A DNA stretch of 64,000 nt, from positions 220,057,323 to 220,121,322 of the forward strand of contig CM053140.1 of assembly GCA_028571685.1 (NCBI GenBank). The letters run 5' to 3'. Under the pieces are notes generated by a model, which saw only the letters and a program-made list of their open reading frames with translations, was not told the DNA's origin and ran no database searches. Positions 1 through 10,100 of this stretch are shown piece by piece. Position numbers and translations under genes: made by a program. Origin of the DNA: Heterohyrax brucei. Lineage: Eukaryota > Chordata > Mammalia > Hyracoidea > Procaviidae. Each line of letters starts with the position of its first letter. Position 1 is the stretch's first letter.

Positions 1-150
1 CCCAAAAAATCTCTAACATTTACTTCTGCAGAGATATGGAGAGTAATGCAGACCTGCTTATCTAGTCTGAGGGTGATAATTGAGGCAGAGGATGGAATGC
101 AGCTTAATAACCTAAGAGATCTTTGTTAGATTCTTACATTTACCACAAAC
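1..150 (-). mobile_element. LTR-E, partial copy at the window edge
   Basis: The stretch matches the right-hand part of two other copies in this window (30504-30886 and 37399-37872). They share a block reading GAGGGTGATAATTGAGGCAG, then AGCTTAATAACCTAAG and TTAGATTCTTACATTTACCA. Read on the minus strand the element starts TGGTAAATATAAGAAC, so the window edge removes its 3' part. Class is not recognised; the LTR call rests on TG...CA ends and the AATAAA in the fuller copies. Confidence 0.6.
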
Positions 151-422
151 TCTGTTGACCAGAACTCAGTCATATGGCCACATCTCATTCCAAGCAGACT
201 GAGGAATGCAGTCTAGCCACATGTCCAGAAAGAAGAAAATACAGCTTTTAGGTAACATAAAGAAGAAAGAGATGAGGCAGGGGAGGAGGGATGAAGGGAT
301 GACAGAGAGAAAGAAAGAGAAGTTGTTTTTGAGTTGGCTCTGGTTTGTGGCAACCAATATGTGTCAAAGCACAGCTGTGCTTCATAGGATTTTCAATGGC
401 TAAGATTTAATGAAAGCACATT
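151..422. other. No recognised feature
   Basis: Purine-rich DNA, especially 225-330 with GGAAGAAAG-type runs. I see no repeat family or coding signal. The short opposing open frames here are low-complexity artefacts. Confidence 0.5.
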
Positions 423-907
423 TGTTAGGGTCCTGATTTCAAGATGCAATGCAGTTACTTTTTGAAAGTTAAGTTTTATTAAAAAATGTGCCCAATAAGA
501 AAAAGATTAGTGCACCAGGGACGCACCCCAAACTATGCAGAGCAGGGGGCGACCCCAAGCTTCCTTAGCACCCAGTATTTAAGCTGTGAAATTGCAAGGT
601 GAAGGGGGAGCTGACCTTTGCATTGATTGGCTGAGGTTGGCTGAGGCCATAGGGAGTTTCTACTAGTTGCAAAATTTAGCTGTGGGTGAATGTGTTAACC
701 ACATGGAATTTCCGTTAGTGGATGTTTTACTAGGCTGGCTCCAGGGGTTATTTGTGAGGCTGTCTCCAGGCCCTATCTGTTTCAGTATAATTACCCTGTG
801 GTATTTTTCTTTTTGTTATTTTCTGCTAAGTTGGTTTCTGGAGCCTATTACCTGATTTTCCACTGCACTCTTCCTCTAAATGGAGTTAGTTATGTCTCAT
901 TTCAACA
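423..907 (-). mobile_element. LTR-A solo LTR, copy 1
   Basis: A solo LTR read on the minus strand: it starts TGTTGAAATGAGACATAA at 907 and ends GACCCTAACA at 423. Minus-strand signals are paired CCAAT-type boxes (ATTGGCTGAGG around 624), a TTAAATA TATA-like box and AATAAAACTT. Flanks are CATT (419-422) and CACT (908-911), a 4-bp target duplication with one mismatch. That length is typical of class I (gammaretrovirus-like) elements. Copies 2 and 3 lie at 15937 and 17366. No internal retroviral sequence adjoins it. Confidence 0.85.
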
Positions 908-961
908 CACTGTCAAAATTTTCTTTCAATTTATCTCTGGGTAAATTCAAACCTCCAGCTT

Positions 962-1005
962 CTCAGCAGCTGAGCGAATCATTTGCACCAACCACGGACT
1001 CTTAA
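962..1005 (-). repeat. AfroSINE fragment
   Basis: GCACCAACCACGGACTCTT is the complement of the SINE 5' end. Only the 5' portion is recognisable. Confidence 0.5.
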
Positions 1006-1311
1006 CAGCCAGCTGTCTTCCACAGTTTCCCCCATCCCAGGTCACCTTTACTACCAGACCTTACTTGGATTGGGTGAATGATCTAATAACCACCCTGAGC
1101 ACCAAGACATAGTTAACTATGATCATTGTCTGTAGGCCATAAAATTAAGAGTTGGGAAGCTTCTCCCATGGTCTCGTGCCTGAAGGGCCACCTGATTTTA
1201 AAATGATAGAATCTGAAGTTTTTTCTGTTTTATTTGTTCATAATTCTGTTTAACATTATGATTGAACAAAGAGTTCCAAACAAATGAAAATAACTGAAAA
1301 TTCTTGTCAGG

Positions 1312-1468
1312 TCTCATTGAGTTGATTTTTGACTCATAGCGAATGCAAGTGACAGAGTAGAATTGTCCCATGGATTTCTAGGACGTAATTCCCTATAGAG
1401 CTGCTTGGTGGGTTCTAACTGCCAACCTTCTGATTAGCAGCCAATCATTGAGTCACCAGGGCTCTTAA
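1312..1468 (-). repeat. AfroSINE
   Basis: Starts TTGAGTTGATTTTTGACTCATAGCG (complement of the SINE 3' part), passes through AGAGTAGAATTGTCCCATG and ends GAGTCACCAGGGCTCTT (complement of the 5' part). Near full length, diverged. Confidence 0.85.
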
Positions 1469-1469
1469 T

Positions 1470-2084
1470 TGAAAGTTAATAGCCTCGATATCCAATTAAT
1501 TTCTCCAAGTTAAAGACATAGACTGTGTGAGAACAATGACCTTAGAAGTTGTGAACAAGTAATCAGCCACTTATGACAGGTATCTAGAATTGCATTAACT
1601 AGAATTGCATTGAGTCGTATTTTCTAGTAGGAAAAAAAAACCTTTAAAGACATGTGTGAACACACACACACACTCTCATACCCCTCCACTGAGACGATTT
1701 TATAGATTTTATATTTAGGGTTCTTGATGAGATTTTAGTCAACTTGTAAAAAAGGAAGAAAAAAATTAGTCAACCAATTGTTTCATGGAACTGAGTTGCC
1801 TTTTGATGGAACTAAATGGACTTCAGATTCTAAATCTGAAGCTTCTCTAAGTGCAAGCCCAATAGATGAAGGATCAATTCACTCTGTGAAGTACTTCACC
1901 TACTTAAGTAACAATTAGACCTTCATTAAAGTGAAAAACTGCCTAAGGATGTCTGTGTTGTTACTTAAATGTTTAACATAGTACATGATATAAGATTATG
2001 ATGCTAAGAACTCCATCCAAAAGAGAGTAACAAATTAAATACAAACTCAAAAACATTATAAAACTCAAATGAACACCATTAATA
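1470..2084. other. No recognised feature; short (CA)n and A-rich stretches
   Basis: AT-rich sequence with a short CA run near 1660-1672. No long frame or family match seen. Confidence 0.5.
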
Positions 2085-2088
2085 TAAT

Positions 2089-2763
2089 GTTATCGTACCA
2101 GAAAAGCCTGGAGTTTGGCTACCTGCCAATTCACTGAGATGGAAGGTTTTATTTGTAAGCCAGCACTGAAAAGGTACAGGATGACATTCTTACCCTCAAA
2201 GCCTGCCCTAATTGGTCAGGTAAACTCTGAGTATTTCAGGGGAAAGACCGCATGTGGACGCAGGGAACAATGTGGGCACTTGGGGGCATGTGGGAGTTGA
2301 CTGAGTGCAAGTTGACTGGGTAGAGGCCAGCTGGGTGTAGGGGGGCTGACTGGGTGGAGGAGGTCGACTAGGTAGAGGTCCCTTCAGGATCTTGCTGGCC
2401 ATCATTGGCAGGAAGGGAAATAAGTGTGGTGCTAGAGGTCATCTGACCAGTAACCTAGAAGAATAATGCTAAAACACAAGTTACTTCTCCATCCTCCTGG
2501 CCTCCTACTTGTTTCTTTTATCATTGGTTTTATCAAGACAAAAGGAGTCATTCATTGCCTGCAGTTCACTGAATCTAAGTGGAGCCTTCCAGGGCCCCAC
2601 CCTAACAAAGGCCGCACCCTAGCATCACGACTTGGGGCTTGTGGAATGTGGAGGTCCTTTCTTTCCCTAAGCATTAGGGGTAGGTCATCTGAAACAATCT
2701 GTTTCAAGTACCCTTAGTTTTGACCACCCCTCACATGGAGGCTTTTTTCAGCCTCTGGTTTCA
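2089..2763 (-). mobile_element. LTR-B solo LTR, copy 1
   Basis: Minus-strand LTR starting TGAAACCAGAGGCTGAAA at 2763 and ending near CTGGTACGATAAC at 2089. Both ends match the LTR-B copy on the plus strand at 14095-14763, which sits next to a degraded retroviral coding region, so the LTR identity is secure. AATAAA is present on the minus strand near 2150. Flanks show TAAT at 2085-2088 and 2764-2767, a 4-bp target duplication. Confidence 0.85.
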
Positions 2764-3189
2764 TAATGAATAACCTTTGGCTGAGACTTAATCACAGCCT
2801 ACAACCTGGGTATGCTAGTGACTGCTGTGGTCCATGTGCCTCGGACTTCACCTGCCGCTGTTATTACTTTGTGTGCTGACTATTTCCATATCACATCCCT
2901 CTACAGGAACTACTTTGTATGGCCTGCTGTGATGTTATTTGGCACAAACACATCACTTGCTCTTTGGCCCACCTCTGCTCTCTTCTCATTAGCTGGAGCA
3001 CGTAAAGCAGTGCCACTTGGCAGCAACGTAACTACAAACCAAAGCAAATAAGAGCCTTGGAATCTTACGGGGTGCTCAATGATATGGTAATCACACACAA
3101 AAAAATTGAAAATTGGATTTTAAAACGTGTGTTTTTTAAAAAACAACCACATACTTTCAAGGATATTCAGTTTGAGAAACGTGGTAAAT
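2764..3189. other. No recognised feature
   Basis: Ordinary AT-rich DNA. I see no family match or coding signal. Confidence 0.45.
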
Positions 3190-3865
3190 TGCCTAACCTT
3201 TGAATAGGCGCAAGCTGAGGTGACTCAAATACTAGTTTTTCCACTTGCGTATTATTCACGTTACCTCTTTGTGTGTCATTTCTGTAAGGTGAGGTAGAGT
3301 AGACGTATCGGCACCAGCTGTAACATGAGGTAGGCTAAACGTATTGGAGGCAGTCAGGAAAAGAGAGTTAGCAGTACGACAGAATTGACCAGGGTGCTCC
3401 TGGGGGAGCTCTGCGAGTTCCAAGGTAGGAGTCGGAGAAGTTGCGCTTTCAGGTTGGGGAAAGGGGTTTACATAGAGGCAGATGGTTCCGCCTAGCGAGG
3501 GTCTTAGTGGGGACGTGGTGAAAAAGGCAGGAGCCAATAGGATTTAGGTACAGCTAGCCGCCTGATTAGCACGTGAGAAAAACAACTGGGGACTTTCCAG
3601 GAAGGGAGGGGTTGGTCATGGTCTGATGATTTCCAGGAACTGAGGTGGGGACCTTCCAGCAAGAAAGGGGCTAGCCCTGCTCTGATGATTTCCAGGGACT
3701 GCATCCTGGTTGCCATGTCCAGGTACAGCCCAGCCCGCCTGACAATTTCCTTACCTATAAAGTAAGCATTATAATATGAAACACTCAGCATTGAAATGAG
3801 AATTAGAGAAAATATGTATAAAGGTTTGAGCTCATAAGCACCCAATAAAAGATAATTATTGTTAT
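3190..3865 (+). repeat. MIR, split by a later insertion
   Basis: The left part (3190-3302) has the MIR core motif of the CACGTTACCTCTTTGTGTGTCATTTCTG type. The right part (3736-3865) has the MIR 3' half, CAATTTCCTTACCTATAAAG, then AATGAGAATTAGAG and ending GCACCCAATAAA. About 430 bases of unrelated LTR-like sequence lie between them. Confidence 0.6.
3303..3735 (-). mobile_element. LTR-G, LTR-like element with tandem NF-kB-like motifs
   Basis: Read on the minus strand it begins TGTCAGGCGGGC, a start typical of class I LTRs. It holds a CCTATTGGCTCC CCAAT box and a tandem pair of about 65-bp units. Each unit carries an NF-kB-like decamer: GGGACTTTCC at 3588-3597 and GGGACCTTCC about 60 bases on. 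It is richer in CpG than its flanks and interrupts a MIR. No internal viral genes adjoin it and the 3' end is not certain. Confidence 0.6.
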
Positions 3866-3877
3866 AGATTAACTACC

Positions 3878-4060
3878 CTATTGTCGTCAAGTCTATTCCA
3901 ACTTATAATGACACTATAGGATGGAGTAGAACTACCCCTTTCCAAGGCTGCAATCTTTACAGAAGCAGACTGCCACAGTTGTCACCTGTGGAGTGCCTCC
4001 TGGGGTTGAGGCTGCTACGTTTTGATCAGCAGCCAGGGAGGGAGCTTAATCACAGTGCCA
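3878..4060 (-). repeat. AfroSINE
   Basis: GTCGTCAAGTCTATTCCAACTTATAATGACACTATAGG-type start, AGAAGCAGACTGCCACAG in the middle and a 5' end around GCTTAATCACAGTG. A second, 40-bp plus-sense 3'-end fragment (ATGAGTTGGAATTGACAGC) follows to 4100. Confidence 0.75.
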
Positions 4061-4159
4061 ACTATGAGTTGGAATTGACAGCAACGATGTTTCGTTTCAC
4101 TCTGCTGTAGACATTAAATATACTTACTACCTTTGCCAAAGAGCTTCTTCTAATAATTA

Positions 4160-4178
4160 GTGTGTGTGTGTGTGTGTG
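4160..4178. repeat. (TG)n microsatellite
   Basis: About nine perfect TG units. Confidence 0.9.
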
Positions 4179-4206
4179 AATTAGAGGGGTTATATAGTTG
4201 TGATAT

Positions 4207-4398
4207 TGTTACCAAACAAAACTCCAGATTCTTGTCACCTGTTCCACAGAGCCAATCTCTGAGACAGGTATCAGGGTGAATGATTAAAAATAAATTTATT
4301 ACTGTGCACTAGCATACACAGGGAGCAAAGAGGGTTTTCTCCATCAAAAACCTCCTAAAATGTCATCAGGCAAGGTCAAAGTATTTAAAGGAAGAAAT
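4207..4398 (-). mobile_element. LTR-B, 3' fragment
   Basis: Starts TGTTACCAAACAAAACTCC and runs through CAATCTCTGAGACAGG and ACACAGGGAGCAAAGA, closely matching 14766-14960 on the same strand. The similarity stops near 4398, so only the LTR 3' third remains. Confidence 0.75.
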
Positions 4399-4414
4399 TA
4401 TATTTGTCATGAAT

Positions 4415-4698
4415 ATATTTTATTTAATCTGAGATTATCTAAGCCAATGCTTTGACTAAAATATTCAAATTATTTGCCTGTAGATTTATTTTTATACTAT
4501 ACAAGTATTTAGAGACTTAATATTGGTATATCCTGACTATGCGAAATTGTACTTCAAGATTATTATACATAGTATTTAATGTTCCTTAAAAGTAAGAGAA
4601 ATGGTTGCTCTTAAAAATATTGTCTAAGGTTCCTTTCAGCAGATTGGGTTTTATTTGACCCTTTATGTCCTGCATTGTAACTGACTCTCATCATTATT
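4415..4698 (+). repeat. Unclassified interspersed repeat, copy 1
   Basis: Matches the reverse complement of 34140-34445. Shared blocks include GATTTATTTTTATACTATA, then GTATTTAGA.ACTTAATA and ATTGTCTAAGGTT. I do not recognise the family. The plus-strand label is relative to copy 2 only. Confidence 0.55.
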
Positions 4699-4707
4699 AA
4701 GAATTTT
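4699..4707 (+). repeat. L1 target-site duplication, left copy
   Basis: AAGAATTTT at 4699-4707 recurs at 11912-11920 right after the L1 poly(A) tail. It marks one target-primed insertion of the L1 at 4708-11911. Confidence 0.9.
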
Positions 4708-5708
4708 GGGGGGGCGGAGTCAACATGGCGGACTAAGCCCCCGTCTCCTTCTATCCCTCTGGAAACCAAGACCTGAATTGACAATCAAACACAGCCTTCT
4801 GATCACCTAATCAGCCTCAGGACACGGCACAGGGCTGTTAATTCGGACCTTATACCACTCAGCAAAAAACCTCCTCTCTTTCGCTGACTCCCGCTCCTGG
4901 CTAGCCCCGGCTCTCATGGATGGAAGGTAAACGCACCAGTTTGACTTTTTTTCCTCTGTCTCGGCTGGCCGGCGGAGCTGGGTCTTGCCTGGCTGCTGGA
5001 CTTGGACACGCTGGTGAGGGGATAGGCAGGCAAAATTCCCATATTATGAGAGCCAGGCTGGGGACTCTGTTAATCTAGCCATTTTGAGCCTTTCGTTTAG
5101 TAGCTGCCTCAGCGGGGTTTGCACGGAGCTTTGCAGTCAGTATGCGGGACGCCATGTTGGTACCGAGATTTTAGCAGGACCTCGTTCTTAGCCTGGGAGC
5201 CAGCGCCTGCAAACGGGACAGCGTTTCTCAGACAGAAAAGTAGTGATTTTGCACAGAGCTGCCTATGTTAGGGGCCCCGCAACAGAAGCAGAGGAATCAC
5301 TACCTCTTGGCACCTTTAGCCCCTCTGTCTGCTGCCTGTGTGGAGGACGCCACATTGGGTACGGTGGCCGCAGCTGGACCTAATTCTTAGATTGGGAGCC
5401 AGAGCCTGCCCACAGGAGAGCACTTTCCTATCACAAAACCAGTACTCGACGCAGTGTTGGCTAAGACTAGGCCCTGTCAGTAGAGGCCACCAGGGCAGTA
5501 GCATTGCTGTATTCTGAACTAGTTTGTTATCATCTGGGGTTGGATATAGTGGCGCTTACTTTGTCAGATGAGAAGAGGGACCTTTACACCCAAAAACCTA
5601 ACTGACTTGTGAACTGGTCAGGTACCTTTTGCTTTACATTTGAAGACAGCCTAGAGAAACATTTGCAATCCATCCTCACAGTACCTCTTCCAGCCTCTAT
5701 ATACTCAC
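4708..5708 (+). promoter_or_regulatory. L1-1 5'UTR and internal promoter
   Basis: The first bases, GGGGGGGCGGAGTCAACATGGCGGAC, include CAACATGGCGGAC. This resembles the YY1-binding motif near the start of other mammalian L1s, where it fixes the RNA start. The region is CpG-rich against AT-rich flanks. Two related blocks lie about 195 bases apart (5130-5330 and 5331-5520). Each has a GACGCCA.(G/A)TTGG start and GGGAGCCAG.GCCTGC, so the UTR seems partly built of diverged tandem units. Promoter function is inferred from the family. Confidence 0.75.
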
Positions 5709-6668
5709 ATGGGACCCAAAAAGCAACAGACAATTGTGGCATACAAGCAATCACTCATGGCTTCAGAAGGTTCCCAAACAAAGCAACCAAGGAGTTTTCC
5801 AGATGAAGAAACTTTTATGAAAGCATCAGGAAGTGAATACAAATTGATTATATACAGAGCCCTTCTAGACCTTATACAAAATGCAGCAGAACAAAATGAA
5901 AAATTAAACAAGTTGTTTGATCTGAGGGAACACCAGTACTCTGAAATCCAGTAGATCAAGAAGAAAATCAAAGACATAGAAACTTCCATGCAAAGCCAAG
6001 AAAACAGAATGGAACAAATGGAAAAAAGAATTTCTGACTTGGAAGACAGAGCTACTGAGGCCAGCGTCTATGAGCAGAAATCAGAAAAAAGAAACAAGAA
6101 AAATGAAGAAACATTAAGAAGCATGTGGGACTCTATTAAGAGGAACAAACTTCGATTAATTGGAGTCCCTGAACAGGATGAGACATCTGAGAACACAGAG
6201 AGTATTGTTGCTGAGCTGCTGAAAGAAAACTTCCCAGAAATCATGAAGGAAGAGAATATAGACATCTCAGATGCATATCGTATGCCACTCAATATAGATC
6301 TGAAAAGAAAGACTCCAAGACATATTATAATCAAGCTTAACAAAATGAAACATAAGCAGCAACTCTTAAAGGCAGCAAGACTCAAGGCAAAGCTAACATT
6401 CAGAGGGAAACCCTGTAGGCTCTCGTCAGATTTCTCAGCAGAAACCATGCTGGCACGGAGACAGTGGCATGACACATTCAAAGTCTTGAAGGAGAAGAAC
6501 TTCCAACCAAGAATTATATATCCTGCAAAACTGTCTTTCAAATACGAAAATGAAATTAAGACATTCCCAGATAAACAGAAACTCAGAGACTTTGTGAAAA
6601 CCAAACCCAAACTACAAGAAATACTGAAAGAAGTTCTTGACTTTGGCTTAGAAGAACAAAACCACTAA
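5709..6668 (+). pseudogene. L1-1 ORF1 protein (RNA-binding chaperone), one nonsense mutation
   Basis: L1 ORF1 proteins form trimers that coat L1 RNA. The frame starts with MGPKKQQTIV and is 320 codons long including the stop, near the usual mammalian length. Residues 20-120 are acidic and basic heptad-rich, fitting the trimerising coiled coil. LRLIGVPE at about 150 marks the start of the RNA-recognition domain. The C-terminal domain holds FQPRIIYPAKLSFKY and TFPDKQKLRDFV. A TAG at 5952-5954 breaks the frame at codon 82, inside the coiled coil; the frame then continues unshifted to the natural stop at 6668. Confidence 0.93.
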
Positions 6669-7090
6669 CTTTATATATTAGAATGACACACTACTCAATA
6701 CTCTACTCATTTAGGGAAGGCTCCAAAGTAAATCACAGCTTTGATATGGAAAGAAGCAATCCAGTGATCATCATGAAAACTATGGTGTCATCATAATAAA
6801 AAGAGGGATGTACTACAGTCGTTATAATCCTTCCAGATGGAGAGGAAGATGACAAGACTGGTAGTAATTAAAATTGGGTTTATAAATAGTTTATTAAGGG
6901 GGTTCATAGGGGCAGCTGTAAAGCACAACAAAGAGGTATCATACCATTTCAAGAAATCTAACACACGAGTCTCAACAACTATAAAACCAGCTCTGAAAAA
7001 GGTGAAAAATCAACTGAAAAAAAAGAGTGTCCCAGAACAGACTAATAAGATCAACAGAGAAAACATCAACATAAAAATAAACATATCACA
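6669..7090 (+). other. L1-1 ORF1-ORF2 spacer
   Basis: About 420 bases, far longer than the roughly 60-base spacer of human L1. It holds the start of a small reading frame that overlaps the ORF2 start (next entry). Confidence 0.8.
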
Positions 7091-7103
7091 ATGGCAGCAG
7101 TGA
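6837..7103 (+). CDS. Lysine-rich small ORF in the L1-1 spacer, overlapping the ORF2 start
   Basis: An 88-residue frame from ATG 6837 to a stop at 7103, 13 bases past the ORF2 start codon and in another frame. It is strongly basic and Asn-rich from residue 30 on, with KKSNTRVSTTIKPALKK at its centre. The spacers of L1-3 (50103-49903) and L1-4 (43719 on) encode a similar peptide: a lysine pair, VS..(N)TKPT, then more lysines. There the frame runs into ORF2. No domain is recognised. It may be a real third product, a translational relay to ORF2, or A-rich DNA lacking stops by composition. Confidence 0.4.
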   Translation: MERKMTRLVVIKIGFINSLLRGFIGAAVKHNKEVSYHFKKSNTRVSTTIKPALKKVKNQLKKKSVPEQTNKINRENINIKINISQWQQ

Positions 7104-10100
7104 ACACATACCTATCAGTAATTACATTGAATGTGAATGGACTGAATGCTCCAGTAAAGAGACACCAAGTATCATCTTGGATCAAAAGACACGACCCATC
7201 CATATGTTGTCTACAAGAAACTCACTTGAGACCTAAAGACAGGAACAAACTGGAAATTAAAGGATGGAAGAATATATATCAAGCTAACAATGAACAAAGA
7301 AGAGCAGGGGTGGCAATTCTAATCTCAGACAAAATCAATTTTAATGTCAAATCCACCATCGTGGACAAAGATGGTCACTATTTATTGCTGAAAGGTTCAG
7401 TACACAAGCAAGACTTAACTATATTAAATATTTATGCACCTAATGCCAGAGCACCTGACTATGCTCAAAAGAGAGTTAGATGACTGCACAATAATAGTGG
7501 GAGACTTTAACACTCCACTCTCATTACTAGACAGATCATCTAGAAAAAAGCTCAGTAAAGATACAGAAGATCTCATTGACACAATTAACCAACTAAACCT
7601 CATTGATATATACAGAACTTTCCACCAATCAGCAGACAACTACACCTTCTTCTCCAGTGCACATGGAACATTCTCCAGAATTGACCACGTGACAGGCCAT
7701 AATGCAATGCTCAACAAAATCCATACCATTGAATTACTGCAAAGCATCTTCTTAGATCATAAAGCCATCAAAGTTGAAATCAATAGCAGAAAAAACAGAG
7801 ATAGAAAGTGGAACTCTTGGAAACTGAACAACATCTTGCTCAAAAAAAACATGCGTTTTAGAGGAAATCAAGGACGAATTAAAGAAATTCATGGATTCCA
7901 ATGAGAACGAAAACACTTCCTACCAGAATCTATGGGATACAGCCAAAGCAGTGCTCAGAGGTCTGTTTATCTCCATAAATGCACACATCTGTAAGGAAGA
8001 AAGAAACTAAATCAAGGAACTAACACTACAGCTTGAACAAGTAGAAAGAGAACAACAGAGGAACCCCTCGGGCACCAGAAGAAAGGAGATCATAAAGATT
8101 AGAGCAGAGCTAAATGAAGTAGAGAATAGAAAAACAAGTGAAAAAATTGAAAAGAACAAAAGCTGGTTTTTTGAAAAGATCAACAAAATTGATAAACCAC
8201 TGGCTAAACTTACTAAAGAAAAGCAAGAAAGGAAACAAATAACCCAAATTAGAAATGAGAGGGGAATTGTCACCACAGATGCAACAGAAATCAAAAATAC
8301 CGTAACAGAATACTATGAAAGACTGTACTGTAACAAATTTGAAAACCTAGGGGAAATGGACCAATTCCTTCACTCATACCACCTACCCAAATTATCACAA
8401 CATGAAGCAGAACAACTTAATAAACCCATCACAAAGGAAGAGATTGAAAAGGTCATCAAAACACTGTCAACCAAAAAAAGTCCGGGCCCAGATGACTTCA
8501 CGTCAGAATTCTACCGAGCATTTAGAGAAGAGTTATCCCCAGTACTACTGAGACTATTTGACAGTATAGAAAGGGATGGAGTACTCCCAAACTCATTCTA
8601 TGAAGCCAGCATAACCCTGATACCTAAGCCAGGGAAAGATCCAACAAAGACGGAGAACTACAGACCTATATCACTCATGAACCTAGATGCTAAAATCTTC
8701 AACAAAATTCTGGCCAACAGAATACAACAACATATCAAGAAAATAATCCATCCTGACCAAGTGGGATTCATACCAGGGATGGAAGGCTCGTTCAAATTCA
8801 GGAAAACAATTAATGCAATAAACCACATAAATAACACAAAAGACAAGGATCACCTGATTTTGTCCACTGATGCAGAAAAGGCATTTGACAAAGTCCAACA
8901 CCCATTCATGCTAAAAACTCTTAGCAAAATAGGCATAAATGGAAAATTCCTCAACACAATAAGAGCCATTTATACAAAGCCAGTTGCCCACATCATCCTG
9001 AATGGAGAGAGACTGAAAGACTTTCCCTTAAGATCAGGAACTAGACAAGGATGCCCACTCTCACCTCTCCTATTCAACGTTGTGCTAGAAGTTCTAGCCA
9101 GAGCAATTAGACAAGACCAAGAAACAAAGGGCATCTGCATTGGCAAAGAGGAAGTTAAAATCTCACTGTTTGCAGATGATATGATTGTATATGCAGAGAA
9201 CCCCAAGGAATCTATAAGTAAGCTACTCAAACTGATAGAAGAGTTCAGCAAAGTCTCAGGATACAAGATAAACATAAGTAAATCAGTAGGATTCCTTTAT
9301 ACCAACAACGAGACTGTTAAGGAGGAAATTATTAAATCAATACCATTTACAATAGCCCCTAAGAACATAAAGTACCTAGGAATTAATCTAACCAGAGAAA
9401 CAACAGACCTTTACAAAGAGAACTACAAGCCCTTACTACAAGAAACTAACAGAGACTTAGATAAATTGAAAAACCTACCCTACTCATGGATAGGAAGACT
9501 TAACATTGTGAAAATGTCTATTTTACCCAAAGCAACTTATTTATATAATGCAATCCCAATACAAGTTCCAGCATCATTTTTTAATGAGATGGAGAAACAA
9601 ATCACCAATTTTGTTTGGAAAGGGAAGAAGCCCTGGGTAAGTAAGGTACTACTAAAGAAGAAGAACACACTGGGAGGCCTCTCATTACCCGACCTTAGAA
9701 CATACTACGCTGCCACAGTGGTCGAAAGAGCGTGGTACTGGTACAAGAACAGACAGATTGATCAGTGGAACAGAATTGAGACCCCAGAGATGACACCATC
9801 TGCCTATGAACAGTTGATATTCGACAAAGGCCCTAAGACATTAAACTGGGGTAAAAACAGTATCTTCAACAAATGGTGCTGGCAGAATTGGTTATCCATC
9901 TGCAATAAACTGAATCAAGATCCATATCTTACACCTTATACAAAAACCAACTCCAACTGGATAAAAGACCTAAATATCAAACCTAAAACGATAAAGCTCA
10001 TCCAAGAAAAGGTAGGAACAACAATGGAAGTTTTAATACACAATGAGGACAGACTCCAAAATCTGTCAAAGAAACCTCCATCAACAGAAGAGAAAGTAGA

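Noticed and set aside
2208..2405. Proline/threonine-rich frame (THPVSP type) on the minus strand
   Set aside because: It comes from GGGTGGAGGTCGACT-type repeats within the LTR-B copy.
6068..6610. 180-residue minus-strand frame in L1-1 ORF1
   Set aside because: It is the antisense shadow of ORF1, which has clear protein family motifs on the plus strand.
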